64,000 nt of DNA from Prauserella shujinwangii (GCF_003001955.1 NZ_PVNH01000006.1:248001-312000); one strand, 5' to 3'; shown: positions 47,307 to 58,524, counted from the first letter of the stretch. Notes: generated by a model not told the origin, from the letters alone. Translations and numbers: made by a program.

Positions 47307-48671
47307 TCACAGTCGTTCGAAGCCACGGACCCGTTCCCAGTCGGTCACCGCCGCGTCGAAGGCGGCCTGCTCGATCCGCGCGGCGTTGAGGTAGTGCTCC
47401 ACCACGTCGTCGCCGAACGCCGCGCGGGCGAGCTTGCTCTCGCCGAGCAGCCGCGCCGCGTCCCGCAGCGTGGCGGGCACGGTGGGCTTGTCGGACTTGT
47501 AGGCGTTGCCGGACAGCTCGGGCTCCAGCGGCAGCTCGTTCTCGATGCCGTGCAGCCCGGCGGCGACGAGCGCGGCGACCGCGAGGTACGGGTTGACGTC
47601 CCCGCCCGGCACCCGGTTCTCCACCCGCAGCGAGTCGCCGTGGCCGACCACGCGCAGCGCGCACGTGCGGTTGTCGGTGCCCCACGCGACCGCCGTCGGC
47701 GCGAAGCTGCCCGGCACGTACCGCTTGTAGGAGTTGATGTTCGGCGCGAACAGGTAGGTGAACTCGCGCAGGCAGGCGAGCTGCCCGGCGAGGAAGTGCT
47801 CCATCAGTTTCGAGAAACCGCCGGGCCCGTCCCCGGCGAGCACCGGCTCGCCCTCGGTGGAGCGGAGGCTGATGTGGATGTGGCAGGAGTTTCCCTCGCG
47901 CTCGTTGTACTTCGCCATGAACGTGAGGCTCTTGCCTTCCTGCGCGGCGATCTCCTTCGCCCCGGTCTTGTAGATGCTGTGGTTGTCGCACGTGGCCAGC
48001 GCCTCGGCGAAGCGGAAGGCGATCTCGTGCTGGCCCGGGTTGCACTCACCCTTCGCGGACTCCACGTACATGCCCGCGCCCGCCATCTCGTTGCGGATGC
48101 GGCGCAGCAGCGGCTCGACGCGCGCGGTGCCGAGCATGGAGTAGTCCACATTGTACTGATTCGCCGGGTCGAGGCCGCGGTAGCCGCGCCGCCAGGCGTC
48201 CTCGTAGGAGTCGTCGAACACGATGAACTCCAGCTCCGTGCCGACATAGGCGGCGAGGCCGCGCTCGGCGAGGCGGTCCAGCTGGCGGCGCAGCACCTGG
48301 CGGGGCGAGACGGACACCTCGCCGCCGGCGACCCACTCGACGTCGCACAGCACGAGCGCGGTGCCTTCGTGCCACGGGAGCAGGCGGAGCGTGCCGAGGT
48401 CGGGCCGGAGCACGCAGTCGCCGTAGCCGCGCTCCCACGACGAGATCTCGAAGCCCGCCACCGTGTTCATCTCGACGTCCACGGCGAGCAGGTAGTTGCA
48501 CGCCTCGGTGGCGTGGTCGACGACCTCGTTGAGGAAGTACTCGGCGGCGCACCGCTTGCCCTGCAGCCTGCCCTGCATGTCGGTCATCGCGACCAGCACC
48601 GTGTCGACGGTGCCCGCCTCGACCAGCTCCCGGAGCCGGTCGAGCGTGAGCATGCCTCGGCTGTTCGTCAT
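47307..48671 (-). CDS. Glutamine-synthetase-like gamma-glutamyl ligase (GlnA4/PuuA-like)
   Basis: The 454-residue protein has the glutamine synthetase catalytic fold: GTELEFIVFDDSYEDAW with the metal-binding Glu, NPGQHEIAFRF, SCHIHISL and the ENRVPGGDVNPYLAVAA segment. It is of the family whose actinomycete members (GlnA3, GlnA4) add glutamate to polyamines or ethanolamine rather than to ammonia. Divergent placement next to an ethanolamine-type permease favours ethanolamine as substrate. I chose the ATG at 48671, preceded by GAAGGG, over an upstream ATG at 48692. Confidence 0.87.
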   Translation of the reverse strand: MTNSRGMLTLDRLRELVEAGTVDTVLVAMTDMQGRLQGKRCAAEYFLNEVVDHATEACNYLLAVDVEMNTVAGFEISSWERGYGDCVLRPDLGTLRLLPWHEGTALVLCDVEWVAGGEVSVSPRQVLRRQLDRLAERGLAAYVGTELEFIVFDDSYEDAWRRGYRGLDPANQYNVDYSMLGTARVEPLLRRIRNEMAGAGMYVESAKGECNPGQHEIAFRFAEALATCDNHSIYKTGAKEIAAQEGKSLTFMAKYNEREGNSCHIHISLRSTEGEPVLAGDGPGGFSKLMEHFLAGQLACLREFTYLFAPNINSYKRYVPGSFAPTAVAWGTDNRTCALRVVGHGDSLRVENRVPGGDVNPYLAVAALVAAGLHGIENELPLEPELSGNAYKSDKPTVPATLRDAARLLGESKLARAAFGDDVVEHYLNAARIEQAAFDAAVTDWERVRGFERL

Positions 48672-48904
48672 CGGGTCACCCTTCCCCGCCATCAGGCCGC
48701 CAAAGGTACACGACTAGCCCATTGGCTTTCCTTGCTACCGACCGCACCGACCACTGTCAACCCTCACACCCGGCATCGTCAGCGTCAAGATTTACCCATC
48801 GATCACACGGGACACCTTGACAAGCTCGCAGCACTGCACGACTCTCGGCACACCCAAAGGACTGGCCTAGTACCCATTGCGCCCACCAGCGACGGGAGCC
48901 GGAC
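48672..48904. promoter_or_regulatory. Divergent promoter region of the ligase and permease genes
   Basis: This 233-base region has no gene. It carries two similar stretches, CTAGCCCATTGGC (starting 48713) and CTAGTACCCATTGCG (starting 48868), one near each start, that could be binding sites for one regulator. A TTGACA at 48815-48820 is a possible -35 for the permease gene, but no convincing -10 follows at standard spacing. Confidence 0.35.
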
Positions 48905-50353
48905 GTGGCAGAACACAGAGAACATGTCGAGTACAGCCAGGTCGACGACAACTACCTGCGCGAACGCCAGCTGAAACGCGGCGCCGCGGGCTGGCTGCTG
49001 CTGGCCGGCCTCGGCGTCTCCTACGTCATCTCCGGCGACTTCGCGGGCTGGAACTTCGGCCTGGACGAGGGCGGCTGGGGCGGGCTGCTGATCGCGACCG
49101 TGCTGATGGCCGTGATGTACGGCTGCATGGTGTTCGGCCTGGCGGAGATGTCGTCGGCGATGCCGGTGGCCGGCGCGGGCTACGGCTTCGCCCGGCGCGC
49201 GCTCGGCCCGCTCGGCGGCTTCGCGACCGGGGTCGCGATCCTCATCGAGTACGCCATCGCGCCCGCCGCGATCGCCATCTTCATCGGCGGCTACATCGAG
49301 ACGCTCGGCCTGTTCGGGCTCACCAGCAGCTGGCCGGTCTTCCTCGCCTGTTACGTCATCTTCATCGGCATCCACCTCTACGGCGTCGGCGAGGCGCTGC
49401 GCCTGATGTTCGGCATCACGGCGGTCGCGGTGCTGGCGCTCGTCGCCTTCGTCGCCGGCATGCTCCCGAAGTTCTCCTTCGACAAGCTGTTCGACATCGT
49501 GCCCGACGAGTCCGCCGTGGGCGCCAGCGCGTTCCTGCCGTTCGGCATCACCGGCGTGCTGGCCGCGCTCGTGTACGGCATCTGGTTCTTCCTCGCCATC
49601 GAGGGCGTGCCGCTGGCCGCCGAGGAGGCGCGGGATCCGCAGAAGGACATGCCGCGCGGCATCATCGCCGGCATGGGCGCGCTGGTCGTGTTCGCCGCGC
49701 TCATCCTGCTGGTCGCGCCCGGCGCGGCGGGTTCGAGCGCCATCGCCACCTCCGACAACCCGCTGCCCGCCGCGGTGCGCGCGGCCTACGGCGGGGACAA
49801 CTTCCTCGCCCAGTTCATCAACTACGTCGGGCTCGCCGGGCTCGTCGCCAGCTTCTTCTCCATCATCTACGCCTACTCGCGGCAGCTGTTCGCGCTGTCC
49901 CGTGCGGGGTACCTGCCGCGCTGGCTGTCGCGGACCGGCAACCGCAAGACGCCCTACCTCGCGCTCATCGTGCCGGGCACCGTCGGGTTCGTGCTCGCCG
50001 CCGCCACCCAGGACGGCGCGCTGCTCATCAACATCGCGGTCTTCGGCGCCACCGTGTCGTACGTGCTGCTGAACCTGTCGCACATCGTGCTGCGGGTCCG
50101 GGAGCCCGGTCTGCCGCGGCCGTACCGGACACCGGGCGGCGTGGTGACCACCGGCGTGGCACTCGTGCTCGCGATCGCGGCCGTGATCGCGACGTTCTTC
50201 GTCGACGAGGTCGCCGCGGCGATCACCGCGGCCATCTTCCTCGCCGCCATCGCCTACTTCTGGTTCTACAGCAGGCACCGGCTGGTGGCCGCGGCGCCCG
50301 AGGAGGAGTTCGCCGCGATCGCGCGGGCCGAGCACGAGCTGGAACGCGACTGA
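48905..50353 (+). CDS. Ethanolamine permease-type amino-acid/polyamine transporter (APC superfamily)
   Basis: The 482-residue inner-membrane protein has about 12 helices. Near the N-terminus it reads GVSYVISGDFAGWNFGLDEG, a signature of ethanolamine permeases rather than general amino acid transporters. The GTG at 48905 follows GGGAG. It diverges from the ligase gene and would import the substrate for the gamma-glutamylation pathway. The charged tail (EEEFAAIARAEHELERD) is cytoplasmic. Confidence 0.87.
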   Translation: MAEHREHVEYSQVDDNYLRERQLKRGAAGWLLLAGLGVSYVISGDFAGWNFGLDEGGWGGLLIATVLMAVMYGCMVFGLAEMSSAMPVAGAGYGFARRALGPLGGFATGVAILIEYAIAPAAIAIFIGGYIETLGLFGLTSSWPVFLACYVIFIGIHLYGVGEALRLMFGITAVAVLALVAFVAGMLPKFSFDKLFDIVPDESAVGASAFLPFGITGVLAALVYGIWFFLAIEGVPLAAEEARDPQKDMPRGIIAGMGALVVFAALILLVAPGAAGSSAIATSDNPLPAAVRAAYGGDNFLAQFINYVGLAGLVASFFSIIYAYSRQLFALSRAGYLPRWLSRTGNRKTPYLALIVPGTVGFVLAAATQDGALLINIAVFGATVSYVLLNLSHIVLRVREPGLPRPYRTPGGVVTTGVALVLAIAAVIATFFVDEVAAAITAAIFLAAIAYFWFYSRHRLVAAAPEEEFAAIARAEHELERD

Positions 50354-50403
50354 GGCACACCGGGGACGCGTTTGGCTCCGCCCCCGCGGGGCAACCGGAC
50401 GGC

Positions 50404-50829
50404 ATGGCCACGGAGATGTTCACCGTCCACACGCTCCGCGAGCTCGCGGAGCTGACCACGCTGGGGGTGGCGCCGTACCTGCGGTACTCCCCCGGGCCGG
50501 AGTCGGACGCCGGGCGGCCGAGCACCGACCACGAGAGCGGGCTCGCGCTGCCCGGCGTCTCCGTGAACCCGCTCGCGGCACCCGGGTGGTGGACGCTGCC
50601 GCTGGAGGACTGGCTGGCCCGGCGCGTGTGCCAGTACCTGCGCGAGGTCAGGGAGGGCGCGCGGCCGTGGCTGCTGTCGGGCCGGGTGGTGGACTTCGGT
50701 CCGGACAACGAGCCGCTGCTGGTGGACGTCGAGCCGGTGGCGTGGGTCGACGCGGCGCTGGTCGAACAGGCCCGGCAGCGCTACCGGGCGCGGTTCAACG
50801 TGGGCGCGCAGACCCACGAGGACCGATGA
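50404..50829 (+). CDS. Conserved actinobacterial hypothetical protein (DUF6098-like)
   Basis: The 141-residue soluble protein has the conserved block LRYSPGPESDA, then SGLALPGVSVNPL and WWTLPLEDWLARRVCQYLRE, which I recognise as a small actinobacterial family of unknown function. The C-terminal part is helical with a VEPVAWVD strand. The ATG at 50404 begins 50 bases after the permease stop; its 3' end overlaps the convergent SRPBCC-like gene by 35 bases. Function unknown. Confidence 0.7.
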   Translation: MATEMFTVHTLRELAELTTLGVAPYLRYSPGPESDAGRPSTDHESGLALPGVSVNPLAAPGWWTLPLEDWLARRVCQYLREVREGARPWLLSGRVVDFGPDNEPLLVDVEPVAWVDAALVEQARQRYRARFNVGAQTHEDR

Positions 50830-51298
50830 ACGCCCGCAGCAGGCGGACGTAGGGCGACCACCGCGCCGGGGCGCGCACGTCACCGCGGACCGCCCGCTCG
50901 GCACGGTCGAGCGAGTCCTCGATGAGCGCGTCGTGCAGGGGACGCCACAGCAGTGGCCACGTCAGCCAGGCCGGGGTGCGCAGGCGGATCCGCAGCAGGT
51001 GCCGCAGCTCCGTCTCGTCCGGGCCGAGCGGCACGGTGCTGAACTCGTGGAAGCCGTCGAAGCCGCGCGGCGCGGTGAACCGGAACCGCACGCACCGGCC
51101 GGGGACGTACGCCCCGACGTGGTACCGCACGGGGCCGTGGCCGCCCACGGCGCCGGTCCCGAGTGCCCGGTCCAACCGCATCCGCGGCCAGTGCGCGACC
51201 GGCCAGAGCACGTCGTCCGGCCCGGCGAGGGAGTCGAGGAGCCTGCCTACCTCGGCCTCACCCGCGGGCAACCGGCGGACGTGGAGGTTGTGGACCAT
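50795..51298 (-). CDS. SRPBCC-fold (START-like) hypothetical protein
   Basis: The 167-residue protein has the pattern of a small-molecule-binding SRPBCC domain: an N-terminal helix, HWPRMRLDRALGTGAVGG, then beta strands ending in FTAPRGFDGFHEFSTVPLG and a long C-terminal helix (WLTWPLLWRPLHDALIEDSL). Its ligand is unknown. It is divergent from a TetR gene 28 bases away, with palindromes in between, so the TetR protein probably controls it. Confidence 0.68.
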   Translation of the reverse strand: MVHNLHVRRLPAGEAEVGRLLDSLAGPDDVLWPVAHWPRMRLDRALGTGAVGGHGPVRYHVGAYVPGRCVRFRFTAPRGFDGFHEFSTVPLGPDETELRHLLRIRLRTPAWLTWPLLWRPLHDALIEDSLDRAERAVRGDVRAPARWSPYVRLLRAFIGPRGSARPR

Positions 51299-51323
51299 GC
51301 TCGTATTAGAGCATAGTCTCTAA
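51295..51323. promoter_or_regulatory. Nested palindromes between SRPBCC-like and TetR genes
   Basis: Two overlapping inverted repeats lie between the divergent starts: ATGCTC/GAGCAT (51297-51314 region) and TTAGAG/CTCTAA (51306-51323). The second ends only 3 bases before the TetR ATG. They probably bind the TetR protein and let it repress both genes. Confidence 0.55.
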
Positions 51324-51326
51324 AAC

Positions 51327-51941
51327 ATGGGCAGGCCGCCGAGACACACCGCCGACGATCTCCTCGACGCCGCCGTCCGGCTGTTCGCCGCGGGGGGCGC
51401 GCGGAACGTGACCATGTCCGCCGTCGCGCAGGAGGCCGGGGCGGCGAGCGGATCGGTGTACCACCGGTTCGCCGACCGCCCGGCGTTGCTGGCCGCCCTG
51501 TGGGTGCGCACCGTGCGGCGGTTCCAGGCGGGCTGGTTCGAGGTGCTGGCCCGGGAACCACCGCTGGAGGCCGCCGTCGCCAGCCTGGCCCACACGGTGC
51601 GCTGGTGCCGCGAGCATCCCGGCGAGGCGCAGGTGCTGTACGCGGGCAGGCGGGCGTTCGGCGACGACGAGTGGTCGGTCACCGATCGCGCCGCCGCGGA
51701 GCGGACCGACCGCGACCTCGAGGGCGCACTGCGGAACGCCCTGCGCAGGCTGCGCCCGGCCACCGGGCTCGGCCGGGACGAGCTGCTGCTCGTGCTGGTC
51801 GACCTGCCCTACGCGGCCGTGCGGCGGTACCTGACCCGGAACGCGGTCCCACCCGCACATCTGGCCGGCCTGGTCGCCCGCACCGGGCGCACGTTGCTCA
51901 CCGCCGAGACCGAGGGAGACACCGATGGCAGACAACGCTGA
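51327..51941 (+). CDS. TetR-family transcriptional regulator
   Basis: The 204-residue protein has the TetR helix-turn-helix (VTMSAVAQEAGAASGSVYHR, residues about 28-47) after an ADDLLDAAVRLFAAGG first helix. The C-terminal domain is a typical helical ligand pocket. There is no room for a ribosome site before the ATG, so it may be a leaderless mRNA. It overlaps by 17 bases the amidohydrolase gene. Probable targets are the divergent SRPBCC-like gene and its own operon. Confidence 0.9.
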   Translation: MGRPPRHTADDLLDAAVRLFAAGGARNVTMSAVAQEAGAASGSVYHRFADRPALLAALWVRTVRRFQAGWFEVLAREPPLEAAVASLAHTVRWCREHPGEAQVLYAGRRAFGDDEWSVTDRAAAERTDRDLEGALRNALRRLRPATGLGRDELLLVLVDLPYAAVRRYLTRNAVPPAHLAGLVARTGRTLLTAETEGDTDGRQR

Positions 51942-52764
51942 GACCTCTGTTGCCACCGAGGGCATCGTGGACGCCTGGATGCAGCAGCCCACCGCCCGGT
52001 TCATGGACCAGCCGTGGCTGGAGACGCTGCTGCGCTGGACCGGGCTGGAACGGCGGGTGCCGCCGGTGGCGGCCACCGTCGCGGCGATGGACGAGGCGGG
52101 TGTCTCGCGCGGGCTGCTCAGCGCGTGGCACGGGCCCACCGGCTCGCTCATCTCCAACGACGAGGTGGCCGAGGTGGTGCGCGCGCACCCCGGCCGGTTC
52201 GCCGGGGTGGCCACTGTGGATCTCACCGACCCGATGGGCGCGGTGCGGGAGATCCGCCGCTGCGTGCGGGAGCTGGGCTTCGTGGCGGTGCGGGTGGTCC
52301 CGTGGCTGTGGAACCTGCCGCCGAACGACCGGCGCTACTACCCCGTCTACGTGGCCTGTGTGGAGCTGGGCGTGCCGTTCTGCACCCAGGTGGGGCACAC
52401 CGGGCCGCTGTGCCCCTCGGAGCCGGGCAGGCCGATCCCCTACCTCGACGAGGTGCTGCTCGACTTCCCCGAGCTGGTGGTGGTCGGCGGGCACGTCGGG
52501 TACCCGTGGATCCACGAGGTGCTGTCGCTGGCGACCAAGTACCCCAACTTCCACGTGGACACCTCGGCGTACGTGGTGCGCAGGCTCCCGCCGGAGCTGG
52601 TGGAGTTTCTCCGCGGGCGGGGTCGCGACCGGGTGCTGTTCGGCAGCAACTACCCGATGCTCACGCCGGGCCGGTGCCTCGACGGGCTCGGCGAGCTGGG
52701 GCTGGACGACGAGGCGAGGGCGCTGTTCCTCGGGGGCAACGCGCGCCGGGTGTTCCGGCTGTGA
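51925..52764 (+). CDS. Amidohydrolase-2-superfamily protein with an incomplete metal site
   Basis: The 279-residue protein follows the ACMSD/amidohydrolase-2 barrel pattern (VGHTGPLCPSEPG, VVGGHVGYPW, FGSNYPML), but key residues are replaced. The first strand reads IVDAWMQQP where the family has a metal-binding HxH, and the catalytic Asp near the C-terminus is Asn (FGSNYP instead of FGxDYP). Either the enzyme works with a different metal layout or it is inactive. It is translated with TetR and ends 7 bases from a convergent flavin enzyme. Confidence 0.78.
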   Translation: MADNAETSVATEGIVDAWMQQPTARFMDQPWLETLLRWTGLERRVPPVAATVAAMDEAGVSRGLLSAWHGPTGSLISNDEVAEVVRAHPGRFAGVATVDLTDPMGAVREIRRCVRELGFVAVRVVPWLWNLPPNDRRYYPVYVACVELGVPFCTQVGHTGPLCPSEPGRPIPYLDEVLLDFPELVVVGGHVGYPWIHEVLSLATKYPNFHVDTSAYVVRRLPPELVEFLRGRGRDRVLFGSNYPMLTPGRCLDGLGELGLDDEARALFLGGNARRVFRL

Positions 52765-52771
52765 ACGCGGT

Positions 52772-53833
52772 TCAGCCGCCGAGGGTGGCGAGCAGCTCCC
52801 GGACGGCGGCGCGCCCGGCGCGGTTGGCGCCGATGGTGCTGGCGGAGGGGCCGTAGCCGACGAGGTGCAGCCGTGGCTCGGCGACCACCCGCGTGCCGTC
52901 GAGGCGGATGCCGCCGCCCGGCTCGCGCAGCCGCAGCGGGGCGAGGTGGTCGAGCGCGGCGCGGAACCCGGTCGCCCACAGGATCGCGTCGGCACGCTGG
53001 CGGGAGCCGTCGGCCCACTCCACGCCGTCCGGGGTGATGCGGGTGAACATCGGCTTGCGGTCGAGGATCCCGGCCGCGCGGGCACGGGCGACCTCCGGCG
53101 TGTTCAGCAGCCCGGTGGCGCCGACGACGCTGCGCGGGGGCAGGCCCGCCCGCACCCGGCGGTCCACCTCGGCCACCACCGCGCGGCCGTACTCGGGCGT
53201 GAACTCGCCGTCGCGGAACACCGGCGGCCTGCGGGTCACCCAGGTGGTCCCGGCGGCGACCTCCGCGATCTCCAGCAACAGCTGCACGGCGGACGTGCCG
53301 CCGCCGACCACGACGACGTGCTGACCGCGGAACTCCCCGGCACCCCGGTAGTCGGCCGTGTGCGGCTGGCGGCCGGTGAACGTCTCCCGGCCCGGGTAGT
53401 ACGGCAGGAACGGCCGGTCCCAGGTGCCCGTGGCGTTGACGATCCCGCGCACGGCCCACGACTCGGACGGGCTCTCCACCAGGAAGCGCCCGTCCTCGGT
53501 GCGGCGCACGGCGAGCACGTCGACCGGGCGCCGGACGGGCAGGTCGAAGGTGCGCTCGTAACGGTCGAAGTACTCGGCGACGACCTCGGCCGCGGGCCTG
53601 CCGGGGTCGGCGGCACCGAGCGGCAGGCCGGGCAGGTCGTGGATGCCGTGCACCCGGCCCAGCCGCAGCGACGGCCACCGGTACTGCCAGGCGCCGCCGG
53701 GGCCCTTGGCGTGGTCGAGGACCACGAACCCGGAGCCGCCCGCCAGCCCGGCCCGGCGCAGGAACCAGGCGGCGGACAGCCCCGCCTGGCCCGCCCCGAT
53801 GACGGCGACGTCGGTCTCGTGATCCGCCCGCAT
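52772..53833 (-). CDS. FAD/NADPH-dependent monooxygenase-like oxidoreductase
   Basis: The 353-residue protein has an FAD motif VAVIGAGQAGLSAAWFLRRA at residues 9-28, a central NATGTW and an NADPH motif VVVVGGGTSAVQLLLEIA, and ends with the ATGFR segment of CzcO/flavin-monooxygenase-like enzymes. It could hydroxylate or oxidise a small molecule. It lies 62 bases downstream of the CoxG-like gene on the same strand, so it may be read with that gene, but no link in function is evident. Confidence 0.85.
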   Translation of the reverse strand: MRADHETDVAVIGAGQAGLSAAWFLRRAGLAGGSGFVVLDHAKGPGGAWQYRWPSLRLGRVHGIHDLPGLPLGAADPGRPAAEVVAEYFDRYERTFDLPVRRPVDVLAVRRTEDGRFLVESPSESWAVRGIVNATGTWDRPFLPYYPGRETFTGRQPHTADYRGAGEFRGQHVVVVGGGTSAVQLLLEIAEVAAGTTWVTRRPPVFRDGEFTPEYGRAVVAEVDRRVRAGLPPRSVVGATGLLNTPEVARARAAGILDRKPMFTRITPDGVEWADGSRQRADAILWATGFRAALDHLAPLRLREPGGGIRLDGTRVVAEPRLHLVGYGPSASTIGANRAGRAAVRELLATLGG

Positions 53834-53894
53834 GCCCGGTACAACACCGCCGCCGCCCGCACCCTTCCCCGCGGCTGGACGGGGGACTCGCGGG

Positions 53895-54584
53895 TCAGCG
53901 GCGGCGCAGCGCGCGCACGATGGCGATCACCGCGAACAGGGCGGCGACACCGGCCAGGACGGGAGCGAGGCGTTTGGCGACGGAGGCGCCCGCGTAGTCG
54001 AACAGGTCGATGGCCTCCGCCTCGCGCGCGGGCTCGGCCGACTCGATCCTGGGTTTCTCCTCCGCGGCCGGGGGCGCCGCCGCGGCCGCTCCGGTCTCGG
54101 TGGCGGGCTTCTCGGCGGCTCCCGGGGTGGTCTCCACTCCCGCCGCGCCGAGCTCCCCGGCGAGGTTGAGGGCGAAGTTGTCGAGGATCTTGCTGCCGAC
54201 CTCGGCGATCATGCCGCGGCCGAACTGCGCGGGACGGCCGGTGACGTTGAGATCGGACGCCACGGAGCCCTTGGTGGACTCGCCCTCGGCGGTCAGCGTC
54301 ACGGTGACCGTGGCGGCGGCGGTGCCCGCTCCCCTGGCGTCCTTGCCGGAGGCCTTCATCACCAGCTTGCGGGCCTGCTCGTCCTTCTCCAGGAACTCGC
54401 CCGACCCCTTGTACAGCAGGGAGACGGGGCCGAGCTTGACCTTCACCGTGCCCTTGAACGTGTCACCCTCCACGGAGCTGAGGGTGGCGCCGGGCATGCA
54501 CGGCGCGACGCGCTCGGGGTCGAGCAGGGCCTTCCAGACGTCGTCGATCGGTGCCGGGACGCTGAACTTGTGGTCGAGCCGCAC
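53895..54584 (-). CDS. CoxG-like SRPBCC protein with a C-terminal membrane anchor
   Basis: Residues 1-145 form an SRPBCC domain beginning MRLDHKFSVPAPIDDVWKAL and carrying ACMPGATL-type ligand-site sequence, as in CoxG, which attaches the molybdenum hydroxylase to the membrane. An Ala/Glu-rich linker and one membrane helix (VLAGVAALFAVIAIV) end the 229-residue chain. It fits a role in anchoring the coxSLM enzyme to the cell membrane. A hairpin separates it from coxM. Confidence 0.85.
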   Translation of the reverse strand: MRLDHKFSVPAPIDDVWKALLDPERVAPCMPGATLSSVEGDTFKGTVKVKLGPVSLLYKGSGEFLEKDEQARKLVMKASGKDARGAGTAAATVTVTLTAEGESTKGSVASDLNVTGRPAQFGRGMIAEVGSKILDNFALNLAGELGAAGVETTPGAAEKPATETGAAAAAPPAAEEKPRIESAEPAREAEAIDLFDYAGASVAKRLAPVLAGVAALFAVIAIVRALRRR

Positions 54585-54624
54585 AGGCCGACCTCCTCTC
54601 TGGCGGAACTCGGGAGCCGACGGG

Positions 54625-54673
54625 AGTGAAGGCCACCTTCACTGCGCTGAACGCAGTGAAGGTGGCCTTCACT
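54625..54673. repeat. GTGAAnGGC-family hairpin between coxM-like and coxG-like genes
   Basis: Arms of 22 bases starting AGTGAAGGCCACCTTCACTG pair perfectly around a 5-base loop CTGAA. Since both neighbours are on the same strand, it probably reduces but need not abolish read-through from coxM into coxG. Confidence 0.75.
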
Positions 54674-54680
54674 GCCCGTC

Positions 54681-55531
54681 TCAGCCTGCCATGGCGGCCG
54701 TGATGGCGCGCCCTGTGAGCACCCGGGCCAGCTGCTGCCGGTACTCGACGTCGGCGTTGCCGTCGACGGTCGGGCTGGTGCCCTCGGCCGCGTGCTCGGC
54801 CGCCGCCCGGATCGCCTCCGGCGTGGCCTCCTGCCCGACCAGCGCCTGCTCGACGCCGCGCGCCCGTACCGGGACCGAGGCCATGTTGGTGAGCCCGACC
54901 CGCGCCTCGGCGATCCGGCCGCCCTCGGTCCGCACGGCCGCCGCGACGGCCACCATCGACCAGGCCTGCGCGACCCGGTTGAACTTCTCGTAGTGCGCGT
55001 GCCAGCCGGTGTGCTTCGGCACCCGGACCTCGACGAGGATCTCCTCCGGCGCCATCGCCGTCGTGAAGAAGTCCTGGAAGAAGTCCGCCGCGGCCACCGT
55101 GCGCCTGCCGTCCTGCCCGGCGATCACCATCTCGGCGTCCAGCGCGAGCGCCGGGGCGAGCAGGTCACCCGCCGGGTCGGCGTGCGCGAGGGAACCGCCG
55201 AAGGTGCCCCGGTGCCGCACCTGCGGGTCGGCCACCGTGTCGGTCGCCTTGACCAGCAGCAGCGCGTGCTCGGCGAGGAGCGGGTCGCGCTGCACGTCGT
55301 AGTGCGTGGTCATGGCCCCGATGACGAGCGCGTCGCCGTCGTCGCGGACCCCGCGCAGCTCGGGGATCCGGCCGAGGTCGACGACCGTGGTCGGCGCGGC
55401 GAGCCGCATGCGGAGCACCGGCAGCAGGCTCTGCCCGCCGGCGATGACCTTGGCGTCCTCGCCCGCCTCGGCGAGCGCCCGCACCGCGTCGTCCACACTG
55501 GACGGCGCAACGTAGTCGAACGGGGCGGGAA

Positions 55532-55535
<4 letters not shown>
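54681..55535 (-). CDS. Molybdenum hydroxylase medium (FAD-binding) subunit, CoxM-like
   Basis: The 284-residue protein has the two FAD motifs of this family, VIAGGQSLLPVLRMRL near residue 30 and TVADPQVRHRGTFGGSLAHA near residue 102, and a C-terminal subunit-contact domain. It passes electrons from the iron-sulfur subunit to the acceptor. The GTG at 55535 follows GGGAGG, and the start overlaps the large-subunit stop by 4 bases. Confidence 0.9.
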
Positions 55536-57972
<2,437 letters not shown>

Positions 57973-57973
<1 letters not shown>

Positions 57974-58524
57974 CACTCACCACCCCCGCCGACGCTCGAC
58001 GCCGCGCGGCCGGCCGCCGACTGGTCGCCACCGGCGACCCGCTCGGCCTCCGGGCCCGCGCCGGGACGCATGTGGTGCGCCGCGTCCTGCACGGCGCGGA
58101 TGATGTTCTGGTAACCCGTGCAGCGGCACAGGTTGCCCTCGATGCCCTCGCGGACGGCCTGCTCGTCCGGGTCGGGGTTGTCGGCGAGCAGGTCGATCGA
58201 CTGCATGATCATGCCGGGAGTGCAGAACCCGCACTGCAGGGCGTGGTTGTCGTGGAACGCCTGCTGCACCGGATGGAGCGTGCCGTCGCGGGCGAGACCC
58301 TCGACCGTGGTGACCTCGCAGCCGTCGGCCTGCACGGCGAGCACGGAGCACGACTTCACGCTGTGCCCGTCGAGATGGACGGTGCAGGCACCGCAGTTGC
58401 TGGTGTCGCAGCCGACCACCGTGCCGACCTTGCCGAGTTGCTCGCGCAGGTAGTGCACGAGCAACGTGCGGGGCTCGACATCGTCGGTGTAGCGGGTTCC
58501 GTCAACGGTGACGGTGATGCGCAT
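57973..58524 (-). CDS. Molybdenum hydroxylase small subunit (2Fe-2S), CoxS-like
   Basis: The 183-residue protein has both [2Fe-2S] cluster motifs: [16 protein letters not shown] (plant-type) and CGFCTPGM with a later CRCTGYQNI. It carries electrons between the large and medium subunits. The C-terminal 25 residues after AAHHMRPG are Ala/Gly-rich and beyond the usual family length. The ATG at 58524 follows GGAGG. It leads the S-L-M part of the cluster. Confidence 0.92.

Noticed and set aside
47307-48671. Housekeeping glutamine synthetase (GlnA)
   Set aside because: The neighbours (permease, aldehyde dehydrogenase, SDR, hydrolase) and the family fit a gamma-glutamyl ligase for an amine better.
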